A stretch of 64,000 nt of DNA from Fervidibacter canadensis (GTDB taxonomy: Bacteria > Armatimonadota > Fervidibacteria > Fervidibacterales > Fervidibacteraceae): assembly GCA_041446545.1 (NCBI GenBank), contig JBGOEJ010000014.1:1-64000 (forward strand). Reading direction: 5' to 3'. The first letter of the stretch is position 1. Each line of letters opens with the position of its first letter. Of this stretch, positions 1-8,047 are shown piece by piece. Made by a program: the position numbers and the translations under genes. Under the pieces are notes generated by a model. That model did no database searches and had not been told where the DNA came from. It was given only the letters and a program-made list of their open reading frames with translations.

Positions 1-128
1 GGCTTGAAGGGCTTGTTGTGCTTTTTGAGGCAGTTTGCCCATGCCCATCCGCCTCGCTATGGGTAGGGATGGTTGTGACCATTGTAGCAAAAAAAAGAGT
101 TGCCGTCAAGGGGGGGAGATGAGGAGGT

Positions 129-170
129 GTTTTAACGAGGTCAGGCTCAAGGGAATGACCTCGTTAAAAC
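129..170. repeat. 15-bp perfect inverted repeat downstream of glyQ
   Basis: The arms GTTTTAACGAGGTCA (129-143) and TGACCTCGTTAAAAC (156-170) are exactly complementary around a 12-base loop. The element lies 53 bases past the glyQ stop on the transcribed strand. No T-run follows directly; the nearest one in minus orientation is about 25 bases further on. It may be a 3' stabilising hairpin or an imperfect terminator, and an operator is also possible. The rest of 1-222 shows no convincing gene. Confidence 0.6.
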
Positions 171-222
171 TTTCGCTTGGTAACTTGTTCGTGGCATTGG
201 TCAGAGACGGCGTTGACTGTCC

Positions 223-1113
223 TTACGAACGGGCAGCAGGGGTTGCCGCTTTCAGCAGCGGGTAACCCATCTGCTCCCGCAACTTCAAATAGGATTCGGC
301 GCAACGGCGAGCTAACCGTTGCACCCGCTTAATGTAGCGAGCCCGTTCCATCACGCTGATAGCCCCCCGACTGTCCAGTAGATTGAAGGTGTGGGAGCAC
401 TTGAGGGTGTATTCAAAGGCGGGGAAGACCAAGCCTGCTTCCAAAATTCGCTCCGCTTCCCGTTCAAACAACTCAAAGAGGCGAAAGAGCATGTCGGTGT
501 CAGCGAGTTCAAAGTTGTAGACGCTGCCCTCGTATTCCGTCCGCTTGTGCAGTTCCCCGTAAGTGATGCCGTGCGCCCATTCAAGGTCAAAAACGCTGTC
601 CACGCCTTGCAGATACATGGCGATGCGTTCAGGTCCGTAGGTGATTTCCACGCTGATGGGGTTGAGGTCAATGCCGCCCATTTGTTGGAAATAGGTGAAC
701 TGGGTGATTTCCATCCCGTCCAGCCAAACTTCCCAACCGACACCTGCAGCGCCCAAAGTCGGCGACTCCCAATCGTCCTCAACGAAGCGGATGTCGTGCT
801 CTTCAGGGTTAATGCCCAGTCGCTGCAAACTTTCCAAATAGATGTCCTGAATGTCGGAGGGCGCAGGCTTCATGATGACTTGGAACTGGTAGTAATGCTG
901 CAAGCGGTTGGGGTTTTCGCCATAGCGCCCATCTGTCGGACGCCGCGACGGTTGCACATAAGCGACATTCCATGGCTCAGGTCCCAGCACCCGCAGGGCT
1001 GTGGCAGGGTGCATCGTTCCCGCACCAACCTCCATGTCAAAAGGCTGCACAATGAGGCACCCTTGCTCCGCCCAGAACTGCTGCAGCGCCATCAACAAGT
1101 CCTGAAAGGTCAT
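223..1113 (-). CDS. glyQ: Glycyl-tRNA synthetase alpha subunit
   Basis: This is the catalytic alpha subunit of the bacterial alpha2-beta2 glycyl-tRNA synthetase, which charges tRNA-Gly with glycine in the cytoplasm. The 296-residue length is normal. The N-terminus (TFQDLLMALQQFWAEQGC, then the VQPFDMEVGAGTMHPAT stretch) and the QPSRRPTDGRYGENPNRLQ segment are hallmark GlyQ sequence. The ATG follows GGAGGTGAAAGGGCA. It is the last gene of the minus-strand run waaA-lpxK-lpxL-gmhA-glyQ. The beta subunit gene glyS is not visible downstream within the 222 bases left in the window, so its position is unknown. Confidence 0.97.
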   Translation of the reverse strand: MTFQDLLMALQQFWAEQGCLIVQPFDMEVGAGTMHPATALRVLGPEPWNVAYVQPSRRPTDGRYGENPNRLQHYYQFQVIMKPAPSDIQDIYLESLQRLGINPEEHDIRFVEDDWESPTLGAAGVGWEVWLDGMEITQFTYFQQMGGIDLNPISVEITYGPERIAMYLQGVDSVFDLEWAHGITYGELHKRTEYEGSVYNFELADTDMLFRLFELFEREAERILEAGLVFPAFEYTLKCSHTFNLLDSRGAISVMERARYIKRVQRLARRCAESYLKLREQMGYPLLKAATPAARS

Positions 1114-1204
1114 TGCCCTTTCACCTCCGTCAGTGGTAGTTTAACTCGCCTTGAAGATGTGCCTTGTAGGTTTCCTTTGCGGGAGCGGTCGGCTAAAAGC
1201 CACG

Positions 1205-1762
1205 CTAACAGCCTTCTTCTATCCGCTGACAGAGCCAATGCAAGAGGAGCAAATGAGCCTCTTGCGCGATAGCCGTGTCGTGGGTCGGAACGGCGAGGCA
1301 GAAATCCACAAAAGGCGGCGAGGAAGGACAACGCAGGCTGGTTAGCAAAGCGGTTGTTGCCCCTTGCTCTTTTGCCTTGGCTAACCCCCTTAGGACATTG
1401 GGCGAAGTTCCGCTGGTGCTCAACCCAATGACGACATCGCCCGCTCTGACCAATGCCTCCACTTGTCGCTCAAAAACCCGTTCAAAACCGTAGTCGTTTC
1501 CGATAGCGGTGAGGGCTGCCACATCGGCATTCAGGGCGAGGGCAGCAAGTCCTTTTCGCTCCTTTTGGAATCGTCCCGTCAGTTCTGCCGCAAAATGCAA
1601 GGCTTCTGCCGCACTCCCACCGTTGCCGAAGCAAAGGACTTTGTTGCCTTTTTTCAGGCAAGCGACGATGGCGGTCGCCAACCCTTCCGCTGCCGCCTCG
1701 CATTCGGCGCACCGTCGTAAAGTGTCAATGGTTTGCTCCAACCGCCGCTGAAATTCGGTCAT
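1205..1762 (-). CDS. gmhA: Phosphoheptose isomerase (SIS domain)
   Basis: This is probably D-sedoheptulose-7-phosphate isomerase, which makes D-glycero-D-manno-heptose-7-phosphate for the LPS inner core. A single SIS fold carries the GmhA sugar-phosphate loop GNGGSAAEALHFAAELTGRF, the STSGTSPNV loop and a C-terminal AIAQEAHLLLLHWLC helix with the expected Gln and His. The usual GGxL segment near residue 145 is replaced by RCPSSPPF, a mild divergence. I prefer the ATG at 1762, which sits 6 bases after AAGGGGTG, over an upstream in-frame GTG at 1771. It lies between lpxL and glyQ in the lipopolysaccharide run, which supports the role. Confidence 0.9.
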   Translation of the reverse strand: MTEFQRRLEQTIDTLRRCAECEAAAEGLATAIVACLKKGNKVLCFGNGGSAAEALHFAAELTGRFQKERKGLAALALNADVAALTAIGNDYGFERVFERQVEALVRAGDVVIGLSTSGTSPNVLRGLAKAKEQGATTALLTSLRCPSSPPFVDFCLAVPTHDTAIAQEAHLLLLHWLCQRIEEGC

Positions 1763-1789
1763 GGCGTTCACCCCTTTTTCGTCCGCTTT

Positions 1790-2653
1790 TTAAGAGCGGT
1801 TGATTTTCCATCGGTCATGCAGCCACCACCATTGCTCTGGTGTCTGCAAAATCGCTTGCTCTAATTGACGGCAAAACCATTCTGTCGCCGCAGGAACTTC
1901 CGCCTCCCTCACAAGGCATGGTGGCAATAAGACGCCTTTGTGCGTGCCATCAGGCAAGCGGACATCGTAGCAAAACACAAGGGGCGCTCCTGTGCGGGCT
2001 GCTAAAAGGGCTGGCGTTTTGAAGAAGGTGGCAGGTCGCCCGAAGAAGGGAAGGACGATGGCTGCCGACCCATCGCCGGCGTGCTGGTCTGCTAACAGTC
2101 CCAATACTTCGCCCCTTCGCAGCACCCGTAAGGCTTCTCGCACCGAGCCAAATTTGTCAAGGACGCGCATCCCGACGCTTTCTCGGATATGGCGAATGAT
2201 TTTCCATGCCGCTGGGCTTTGAGGTCTGGCGACGACCCAGAGGGGAAACACTTGCGCCAACTTTGCCCCCAACAACTCAAAATTGCCGAGGTGTCCTGTG
2301 ACCAAAATCAACCTGCCCCATCGTTTCCATGCCTTTTGGGCTTCGTCCAATCCTTGCAAGCGCACCCGCATAAGGGCATCTTGTGGAGCCGTGCCCATCT
2401 TCAAAAACTCCAACGCCGTGAGGGCGACATGTTGAAACACTTTGTGCGCTAACTGAAGGGCATCTGACGGCGAGCATTTGAGGGCGTGGGTGAGGTTGTC
2501 AACAGTGATTGCCCGTCGTTTCGGCAGCGCCCACCATAACAAACGCGCCAGTGGCGCCGCCACCATCGGCAACTGTTCCCAAGGCGTTGCTTTCGCTATG
2601 CCCATCAAAGCGACGATGAGCGTCCATTCAGCAAAGTAGCGTCCCTTTCCCAT
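1790..2653 (-). CDS. lpxL: Lipid A biosynthesis acyltransferase (LpxL/HtrB family)
   Basis: This is an inner-membrane lysophospholipid acyltransferase of the LpxL/HtrB/LpxM family, which adds secondary acyl chains to lipid A. About 287 residues is typical. It has an N-terminal hydrophobic helix, the catalytic HX4E motif in VTGHLGNFELLG, the LLADQHAGDG segment and a C-terminal WWWLHDRWK motif. The ATG at 2653 begins 7 bases after the lpxK stop. Neighbours lpxK and waaA fit a lipid A/Kdo assembly operon. Sequence alone cannot say which acyl position it modifies. Confidence 0.9.
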   Translation of the reverse strand: MGKGRYFAEWTLIVALMGIAKATPWEQLPMVAAPLARLLWWALPKRRAITVDNLTHALKCSPSDALQLAHKVFQHVALTALEFLKMGTAPQDALMRVRLQGLDEAQKAWKRWGRLILVTGHLGNFELLGAKLAQVFPLWVVARPQSPAAWKIIRHIRESVGMRVLDKFGSVREALRVLRRGEVLGLLADQHAGDGSAAIVLPFFGRPATFFKTPALLAARTGAPLVFCYDVRLPDGTHKGVLLPPCLVREAEVPAATEWFCRQLEQAILQTPEQWWWLHDRWKINRS

Positions 2654-2659
2654 CACCGT

Positions 2660-3742
2660 TCAGCCCGTTTCGCTGTTGCGGGGTGAAATTGCAGGGATGG
2701 ACGAGGACGGCAGGTTGTGGATGACAGCATCCCATAACGCTTCATCGCCCCACAGCCATTGCAACCGCACCCGCACCACCCAAAGGGGTAACGAGGCTTG
2801 CCACACTTGCCCCAATTTGAGGGCGTCTTTGTAAGTCGTCAGCACTCCGTCGGCGTCCCAACGCCTTGCCATCGTTACCGTCAGTTCTGCATCGGCAGGC
2901 GTGAAGTGGTGGTGGTCAGGGAAGCAAACCAACGCTTCCACCACGCACCCAAGGCGCTGGGCGGTTAACGCGACATAAAACGGGTTGCCTGTGCCCGTGA
3001 CGATGATGACCCGTTGACCCTGAAGCCTTCGGGCAGGTTGACTGCCCTCTTGCCTCCAACTTTGCACATCAACAGGGGCATAACCGAACGCTGCTAAGAC
3101 TTTTGCGCCTCCCGCTAAGGCGTTCAACGCCTCCCGCAGCCTCTGTTGGCTCTTTGCGTCCAGTGCGTCGGCTTTGCTCAAGACGAGGACATCGGCACGC
3201 TGCAGCGCTGTCAACGGCTCCCGAAGCAATGGATTGCTTGGATGTAGCCACGCCGTCGCATCCCACAAAACGATGTCCAACTGGCGATGTAAGCGGCGAT
3301 ATTGAAACCCGTCATCCAGCACGATGACCGTTGCGCCTTCAGCGAGTGCCTGTTGGGCTTTCGCCACGCGGTCTCGCCCGGTGTAAACGGGTTGGAGTCC
3401 TGCGTCGGCGTGTTCTTGCGCTTCGTCGGCGTCGGCAGTCAATGGCGTCAGAATGGCGGGGCGGTGTCCGTGCTCTTTCAGACGGTGGACTAACCATCGT
3501 GTCAACGGTGTTTTGCCCGTTCCACCGACCGTGATGTTGCCGACGCTGATGACAGGCACAGGGAGCCGCACTGGCGGCTGCCGACGAAGGGCGTTGCGCA
3601 CCCGCACCGCCAGCCAAAGGATGTCGCGCAATGCCTTCGCTCCTGCAAGGGTCAAGGGAGTGCTTATTGCATCGGCGCTCAACGCCCGCAACCATCCCTC
3701 CCAGCGTCCGCGCCATCCGCCAGCGAAAATCACCCTCATCAT
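2660..3742 (-). CDS. lpxK: Tetraacyldisaccharide 4'-kinase
   Basis: LpxK phosphorylates the 4' position of the lipid A disaccharide at the inner membrane, giving lipid IVA. It has about 360 residues. The Walker A loop lies in SVGNITVGGTGKTP (about residues 68-81) and the family signature LDDGFQYRRLHRQLD lies near residue 145. The chosen ATG at 3742 follows GAGGTGACG and lies just past the waaA stop, so the two genes are tightly coupled. With lpxL, gmhA and waaA it argues strongly for an outer membrane. Confidence 0.95.
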   Translation of the reverse strand: MMRVIFAGGWRGRWEGWLRALSADAISTPLTLAGAKALRDILWLAVRVRNALRRQPPVRLPVPVISVGNITVGGTGKTPLTRWLVHRLKEHGHRPAILTPLTADADEAQEHADAGLQPVYTGRDRVAKAQQALAEGATVIVLDDGFQYRRLHRQLDIVLWDATAWLHPSNPLLREPLTALQRADVLVLSKADALDAKSQQRLREALNALAGGAKVLAAFGYAPVDVQSWRQEGSQPARRLQGQRVIIVTGTGNPFYVALTAQRLGCVVEALVCFPDHHHFTPADAELTVTMARRWDADGVLTTYKDALKLGQVWQASLPLWVVRVRLQWLWGDEALWDAVIHNLPSSSIPAISPRNSETG

Positions 3743-3744
3743 CG

Positions 3745-5133
3745 TCACCTCAAAAGGGATGGAAAGTCAAGGGCATGCATCCGCTGGGATGTTCCCGATT
3801 TAGGGAGCAATCTGCCAATCGCTTCGGCAACTCGTTCGGCAGCGCCCCGATGGAGCAAGAGCAACTGCTCCGCTTGCCAAGCGATGGCTCGCCGTAACGG
3901 CTCGGAACTCAGCAACTTCCATGCTGTCTGTATCAACTCGTTTTCGTCCCGAACCAAAAACCCGATGCCCTCCCGCTGCAGCAATTCGGCATGGGGTCGG
4001 AAATTGTCCACATGCGGACCGAACAAGACAGGGATGCCGTGCAACACAGGCTCCATCAAGTTATGCCCGCCACGCGGAATCAAACTGCCACCGACAAAGG
4101 CTACCGCTGCCAAGCCATAAAGTTTCGCCAGTTCGCCGACGGTGTCCAACACGATGACTTCCTTCGCCCGCAACGGTTTCCCGGCACACAACGAGCGGCG
4201 CACGGGCACTAAGCCCATTTCTCCCACGACCGCCATCACTCGCTCCAATCGCTCCAAATGGCGGGGCGCAAGGAGCAAGCGAAGTTGGGGCAGATAAGAA
4301 AGCAACCGTTGATAAGCCCGCAACACGATGACTTCCTCGCCCTCATGGGTGCTGCCGGCGACGAAAAGCAACGGCACTGCGTTCCCGAGGGCAATCAACC
4401 CTAACTCCAATCGCCATTCCTCTCGCTGCCTTTCACTTAATCGCACTTGTGGCTGGTCTAACTTGACATCGCCCACGACTTGAAGTCGGTCAGGCGGGAC
4501 GCTCAATTGGCGCAACCGCTCGGCGTCCAGTTCGCTGCGCATCAGGCACAAATCAAGGTGGCTCAGCAACCAACCGTAAACCCCTTTGCCCAACGGCGTT
4601 TGCGCCCTGGCGAAAGTGGCGTCGGAGATGCGCCCATTGACCAAAATAACTTTTGCCCCGATTTCTTTGGCGGCGTGCATCAGGTTACCCCAAAGTTCCG
4701 TCTCCGTCAGGATGAGGGCGTCGGGGCGAACCCGCTCCATCGCCCATTGCGGGAACGGCATCAGGTCAAAAGGCAAAAAGGCGAAAGCGTTGGCATCAAG
4801 GATGCGTTGGCGAGCCGTTTGCATTCCCGTTTCTGTGACCGTTGTGACCAAAACCCACGCATCAGGAAAACGGCGGCGCAAAGCCGAAACAACGCTGCTG
4901 GCGGCGACAACTTCCCCGACGGAAACGGCGTGCACCCAAAAACGCGGTGAGCCCGGCGCCGACCGCCATGCCATCGGGTAGCGCCCCGTCCAGTCGTAAA
5001 GGGCGGTCGCCCGCGTCCCGTTGCGGACGCGCCGTAGTCCGTAGGTAACGAAGGCGGGAGAGAGGAGCCACGCCGCAGCGTTGTAAATCCAGCGCCACCT
5101 TGAAAGGCAGCGACAACGCCCCACGACATTCAT
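3745..5133 (-). CDS. waaA: Kdo transferase (3-deoxy-D-manno-octulosonic acid transferase)
   Basis: WaaA/KdtA is a GT-B glycosyltransferase (GT30) that moves Kdo from CMP-Kdo onto lipid IVA at the cytoplasmic face of the inner membrane. The 462 residues start with a membrane-associated region. The motif HAVSVGEVVAASS holds the predicted catalytic Glu, ILTETELWGNL sits in the N-terminal domain, and GGSLIPRGGHNLMEPVLHG forms the C-terminal donor site. It is the first gene of the minus-strand LPS run. It is divergent from the purine permease gene, separated by only 70 bases that must hold both promoters. Confidence 0.95.
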   Translation of the reverse strand: MNVVGRCRCLSRWRWIYNAAAWLLSPAFVTYGLRRVRNGTRATALYDWTGRYPMAWRSAPGSPRFWVHAVSVGEVVAASSVVSALRRRFPDAWVLVTTVTETGMQTARQRILDANAFAFLPFDLMPFPQWAMERVRPDALILTETELWGNLMHAAKEIGAKVILVNGRISDATFARAQTPLGKGVYGWLLSHLDLCLMRSELDAERLRQLSVPPDRLQVVGDVKLDQPQVRLSERQREEWRLELGLIALGNAVPLLFVAGSTHEGEEVIVLRAYQRLLSYLPQLRLLLAPRHLERLERVMAVVGEMGLVPVRRSLCAGKPLRAKEVIVLDTVGELAKLYGLAAVAFVGGSLIPRGGHNLMEPVLHGIPVLFGPHVDNFRPHAELLQREGIGFLVRDENELIQTAWKLLSSEPLRRAIAWQAEQLLLLHRGAAERVAEAIGRLLPKSGTSQRMHALDFPSLLR

Positions 5134-5203
5134 CGCCTCCGCTGACAGATTTTATGGCGGCGAAAACAAGGGCGTTCCTAAAGGGTTTGCGGGGGGATGT
5201 GCC

Positions 5204-6589
5204 ATGACCTTGAGCCCTCAAACGGTCACCGACTGGTTAGACCGACGCTTTCGTTTGCGTGAGCACGGCACCGACGTCCGCACGGAAATTTTGGCGGGCG
5301 TCACGACTTTCCTGACGATGTGCTACATCATCCTCGTCAACCCTGTCATCTTGAAGGCAGCGGGGATGGACGAAGGAGCGGTGATGGTGGCGACTTGCCT
5401 CGTCTCCGCCATCCCGTCCATCCTGATGGCGTTCCTTGCCAACTATCCCATCGCTTGCGCACCGGGCATGGGACACAATGCCATTTTCGCCTTTTGGGTT
5501 TGCAGCACCGCTCCTGGCGGATTGGGATTGCCTTGGCAGGCAGGTTTAGCATGCGTCTTCCTTTCAGGCGTGCTGTTCCTCTTGCTTTCAGGTGTCGGCT
5601 TTCGGGAAGCCATCATTGATGCCATCCCTGAATCCCTCAAGCACGCCATCGCCGTCGGCATCGGTTTGTTCATCACTCTCATCGGTCTGGAGTGGGGCGG
5701 GATCGTCGTCGCCAGTGATGCCACCTTGCTCACCCTCGCCCACACCACCTTAGCCAGCAAACCCACCCTCACTTGCCTGTTCGGTTTGCTGGTGACTTTG
5801 TGCCTTTTGGCGATGGGCGTTCGCGCCGCCATCTTGTTGGGCTTGCTGGCATCGGGCTTACTGGGCATAGCGTTGGGCGTGACGAAGTTTCAGGGCATTC
5901 TCGCCCTCCCGCCGTCATTGGCGCCGACGGCTTTCAAACTGGATTTCGCTCCCTTGCTCGCCTTGGGTTTTCAAAGCATCGTCGTCGTGATCATCCTGTT
6001 TTTGCTGGATGTCTTTGACACCGTTGGCACCCTCATCGGCGTCAGCGCGCAAGCGGGTTTGCTGCGGAACGGCAAATTACCCCGCGCCCGTGAAGCCCTC
6101 TTTAGTGACGCTGTTGGGACGACGCTGGCGGGATTGCTGGGCAGTTCCACCGTCACGGCTTACATTGAAAGTGCGACGGGCGTTCAGGCAGGTGGGCGGA
6201 CGGGCTTGACAGCGTTGGTGACAGGCATGTTGATGCTTTTGGGCTTGTTCTTCAGCCCACTGGTGGCGACCCTTAGTGCGACGGTGATGTTCGGGAAAGT
6301 GGCGGGTCATCCGCTTATCGCTCCCGCCCTCATCGCTGTCGGGGCGTTCATGATGGCAAGCGTCCGTCATATCCGTTGGGACGACTTGACGGAAGCCTTC
6401 CCTGCCTTCCTAACGATAGCCCTCATCCCTTTCGGCTTCAGCATCGCCGACGGCATCGGGGCAGGTTTCATCAGTTACGCCCTGCTCAAATTAGTCACTC
6501 GCCGCCATCGGGAAGCCTCGTGGCTGCTTTATTTGCTCGCCATCGTCTTCTTGCTGATGTTTGCCATGCGCACCCGCATCGGTGGTTGA
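5204..6589 (+). CDS. AzgA-family purine (adenine/guanine/hypoxanthine) permease
   Basis: This is a polytopic inner-membrane transporter of the AzgA/NCS2-like family, importing purine bases by proton symport. The 461 residues contain about a dozen hydrophobic segments. Recognisable family sequence includes ILAGVTTFLTMCYIILVNP near the N-terminus, APGMGHNAIFAF, and the central FDTVGTLIGVSAQAGL and GSSTVTAYIESATGV segments. The ATG follows GGGGGGATGTGCC. It probably works with the CNT transporter (31.4 kb) and deoC (39 kb) in salvage. Exact base specificity is not readable. Confidence 0.92.
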   Translation: MTLSPQTVTDWLDRRFRLREHGTDVRTEILAGVTTFLTMCYIILVNPVILKAAGMDEGAVMVATCLVSAIPSILMAFLANYPIACAPGMGHNAIFAFWVCSTAPGGLGLPWQAGLACVFLSGVLFLLLSGVGFREAIIDAIPESLKHAIAVGIGLFITLIGLEWGGIVVASDATLLTLAHTTLASKPTLTCLFGLLVTLCLLAMGVRAAILLGLLASGLLGIALGVTKFQGILALPPSLAPTAFKLDFAPLLALGFQSIVVVIILFLLDVFDTVGTLIGVSAQAGLLRNGKLPRAREALFSDAVGTTLAGLLGSSTVTAYIESATGVQAGGRTGLTALVTGMLMLLGLFFSPLVATLSATVMFGKVAGHPLIAPALIAVGAFMMASVRHIRWDDLTEAFPAFLTIALIPFGFSIADGIGAGFISYALLKLVTRRHREASWLLYLLAIVFLLMFAMRTRIGG

Positions 6590-6635
6590 AGCCCGAGATT
6601 TAGAGGCGCCAAAATCATGGGTGAGGTGAGCCGCA

Positions 6636-6890
6636 ATGGCGAAAACTTTGACGATTGAGTTGCCCGACGAAATTTACGAGGGGCTACAAAAGTTAGCAGA
6701 GAAGTGGCAAACGACTCCCGAACGCATCGCCGCCGATTGGGTTGTCTCCCAAGCCGACCAAGTCCTTAACGACCCACTGGAAAAATGGATTGGCGCTATC
6801 CCGATGCCTCCTTGGGCTGACCGTCATGACGAGTTGTTCGCTGAGAGCCTTTTGGACGAGAGCGAGGGAGAGGGATGCAAAAATGCGTGA
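6636..6890 (+). CDS. VapB-like antitoxin, copy 1
   Basis: This 84-residue protein starts AKTLTIELPDEIYEGLQKLAEKW, a beta-strand plus helix typical of ribbon-helix-helix antitoxins. The C-terminal half (PPWADRHDELFAESL) should wrap the cognate toxin. The ATG follows GTGAGGTGAGCCGCA. The stop overlaps the start of the PIN-domain gene by 8 bases, as expected for a coupled type II antitoxin-toxin pair. It is a paralogue of the gene at 7335. Function is inferred from architecture. Confidence 0.8.
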   Translation: MAKTLTIELPDEIYEGLQKLAEKWQTTPERIAADWVVSQADQVLNDPLEKWIGAIPMPPWADRHDELFAESLLDESEGEGCKNA

Positions 6891-7299
6891 AATTTTCGGC
6901 GACACTTCAGGTTGGGGATGCCTTGCAAACCCTAACGAGCCATTTCACCTTTTGGCGAGGCAAATTTACCGCGACATCCGACGGCGAAGAGGGCTCATCA
7001 TCACAACCAACTATGTGTTGGCGGAATTAGTGAGCCTGCTGCTTTTCAGGTTCAGGCTCCCTCACAGCACCATCGTCGGGTTCATCAACGACCTGAAAGC
7101 CTCACCCATTGTGAAAATCGTCCACATTGACCCTGTTTTGGATGCTGAGGCATGGGAGTTGTTTCAGCGGCGACCTGACAAAACTTGGTCGCTGGTGGAT
7201 TGTGCCAGTTTCGTCGTCATGCAAAGGCGTGGCATCAAGGAAGCCCTAACAAGCGATGTCCACTTTGAACAAGCAGGCTTTATCAGGTTGCTGAAATGA
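6883..7299 (+). CDS. PIN-domain (VapC-like) toxin, copy 1
   Basis: This is a predicted Mg-dependent ribonuclease toxin of 138 residues. The PIN acidic residues are visible: Asp in the N-terminal FGDTSGWG, Glu in NYVLAELV, Asp in WSLVDCASF, and Asp in LTSDVHF. The ATG at 6883 overlaps the antitoxin stop, so translation is coupled. The last 50 residues are identical to copy 2 at 7585, while the first two thirds differ clearly. Its RNA target cannot be predicted. Confidence 0.85.
   Translation: MREIFGDTSGWGCLANPNEPFHLLARQIYRDIRRRRGLIITTNYVLAELVSLLLFRFRLPHSTIVGFINDLKASPIVKIVHIDPVLDAEAWELFQRRPDKTWSLVDCASFVVMQRRGIKEALTSDVHFEQAGFIRLLK
7147..7299 (+). repeat. 153-bp block shared with 7852-8004 (vapC 3' ends)
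   Basis: The 3' 153 bases of the first toxin gene match those of the second (offset 705) with only two mismatches, both silent. Identity starts abruptly at the Glu-Ala-Trp codons and ends at the stop codon. Flanking sequence on both sides is clearly diverged. This pattern suggests recent gene conversion or unequal recombination between the tandem copies. Confidence 0.9.
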
Positions 7300-7334
7300 G
7301 AGCAGCCAATAGGCATAAAACGAGGTGAACCGTC

Positions 7335-7598
7335 GTGGCGAAAACGCTGACGATTGAATTGCCCGACGAAATTTATGCAGTGCTGGAAGAGTTAGCGGCG
7401 GGAGAGGGAAAAAGCGTTCAGGAACTGGGAGCGGAGTGGCTGACGACAGTGGTCGCCCGCATCCTTGATGACCCGTTGGAGAAAGTGATTGGCAGCCTTA
7501 GGGTTGGCATTCCCAATTGGTCAGAACGCCACGATGAGTTGTTAGGGGAGTATTTACGCCAGAAAGTGAAAGGGGGAGGCGAAGATGCAAGGGCGTGA
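7335..7598 (+). CDS. VapB-like antitoxin, copy 2
   Basis: This 87-residue paralogue of the antitoxin at 6636 shares the AKTLTIELPDEIY start, the DDPLEK segment and the SERHDELLGEYL tail. The start is GTG, preceded by CGAGGTGAACCGTC. It overlaps the following PIN toxin by 14 bases. The middle of the protein is well diverged from copy 1, so the two antitoxins may be specific for their own toxins or DNA sites. Assignment rests on size, fold prediction and pairing. Confidence 0.8.
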   Translation: MAKTLTIELPDEIYAVLEELAAGEGKSVQELGAEWLTTVVARILDDPLEKVIGSLRVGIPNWSERHDELLGEYLRQKVKGGGEDARA

Positions 7599-8004
7599 AA
7601 TTTTCGCCGACACCTCTGGCTGGGGCAACCTCGCCGACCCTGATGAACCCTTCCACAATCGGGCGAAGCACCTCGTCCGACTGGCGAGAGCAAAAGGCGT
7701 TCGCCTTGTCACGACCAACTATGTCCTTGCCGAACTGGTTAGCCTTCTTCTGTCCTTTCGTCTTCTGCACGACAGCATCGTTAACTTCATCAACGGCATT
7801 TTCGCTTCACCGCAAGTGGAAATCGTTTGGGTAGACCAAGCCCTTCACAACGAGGCATGGGAGTTGTTTCAGCGGCGACCTGACAAAACTTGGTCGCTGG
7901 TGGATTGTGCCAGTTTCGTCGTCATGCAAAGGCGCGGCATTAAGGAAGCCCTAACAAGCGATGTCCACTTTGAACAAGCAGGCTTTATCAGGTTGCTGAA
8001 ATGA
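7585..8004 (+). CDS. PIN-domain (VapC-like) toxin, copy 2
   Basis: This 139-residue predicted PIN ribonuclease keeps all four acidic positions (FADTSGWG, NYVLAELV, SLVDCASF, TSDVHF). Compared with copy 1 the first 89 residues differ at many positions, while the final 50 are identical. The divergent half probably contains most of the antitoxin-contacting surface, and the identical half carries two of the catalytic acids. The following gene starts 43 bases later on the same strand. Confidence 0.85.
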   Translation: MQGREIFADTSGWGNLADPDEPFHNRAKHLVRLARAKGVRLVTTNYVLAELVSLLLSFRLLHDSIVNFINGIFASPQVEIVWVDQALHNEAWELFQRRPDKTWSLVDCASFVVMQRRGIKEALTSDVHFEQAGFIRLLK

Positions 8005-8047
8005 AGGCAAAAGTGACTAAAGCATCAGCGGCAGGAGGTGATGATGG

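Noticed and set aside
35..265. Plus-strand 76-codon frame at the window start
   Set aside because: It crosses the glyQ 3' end and the inverted repeat, has no binding site or family match.
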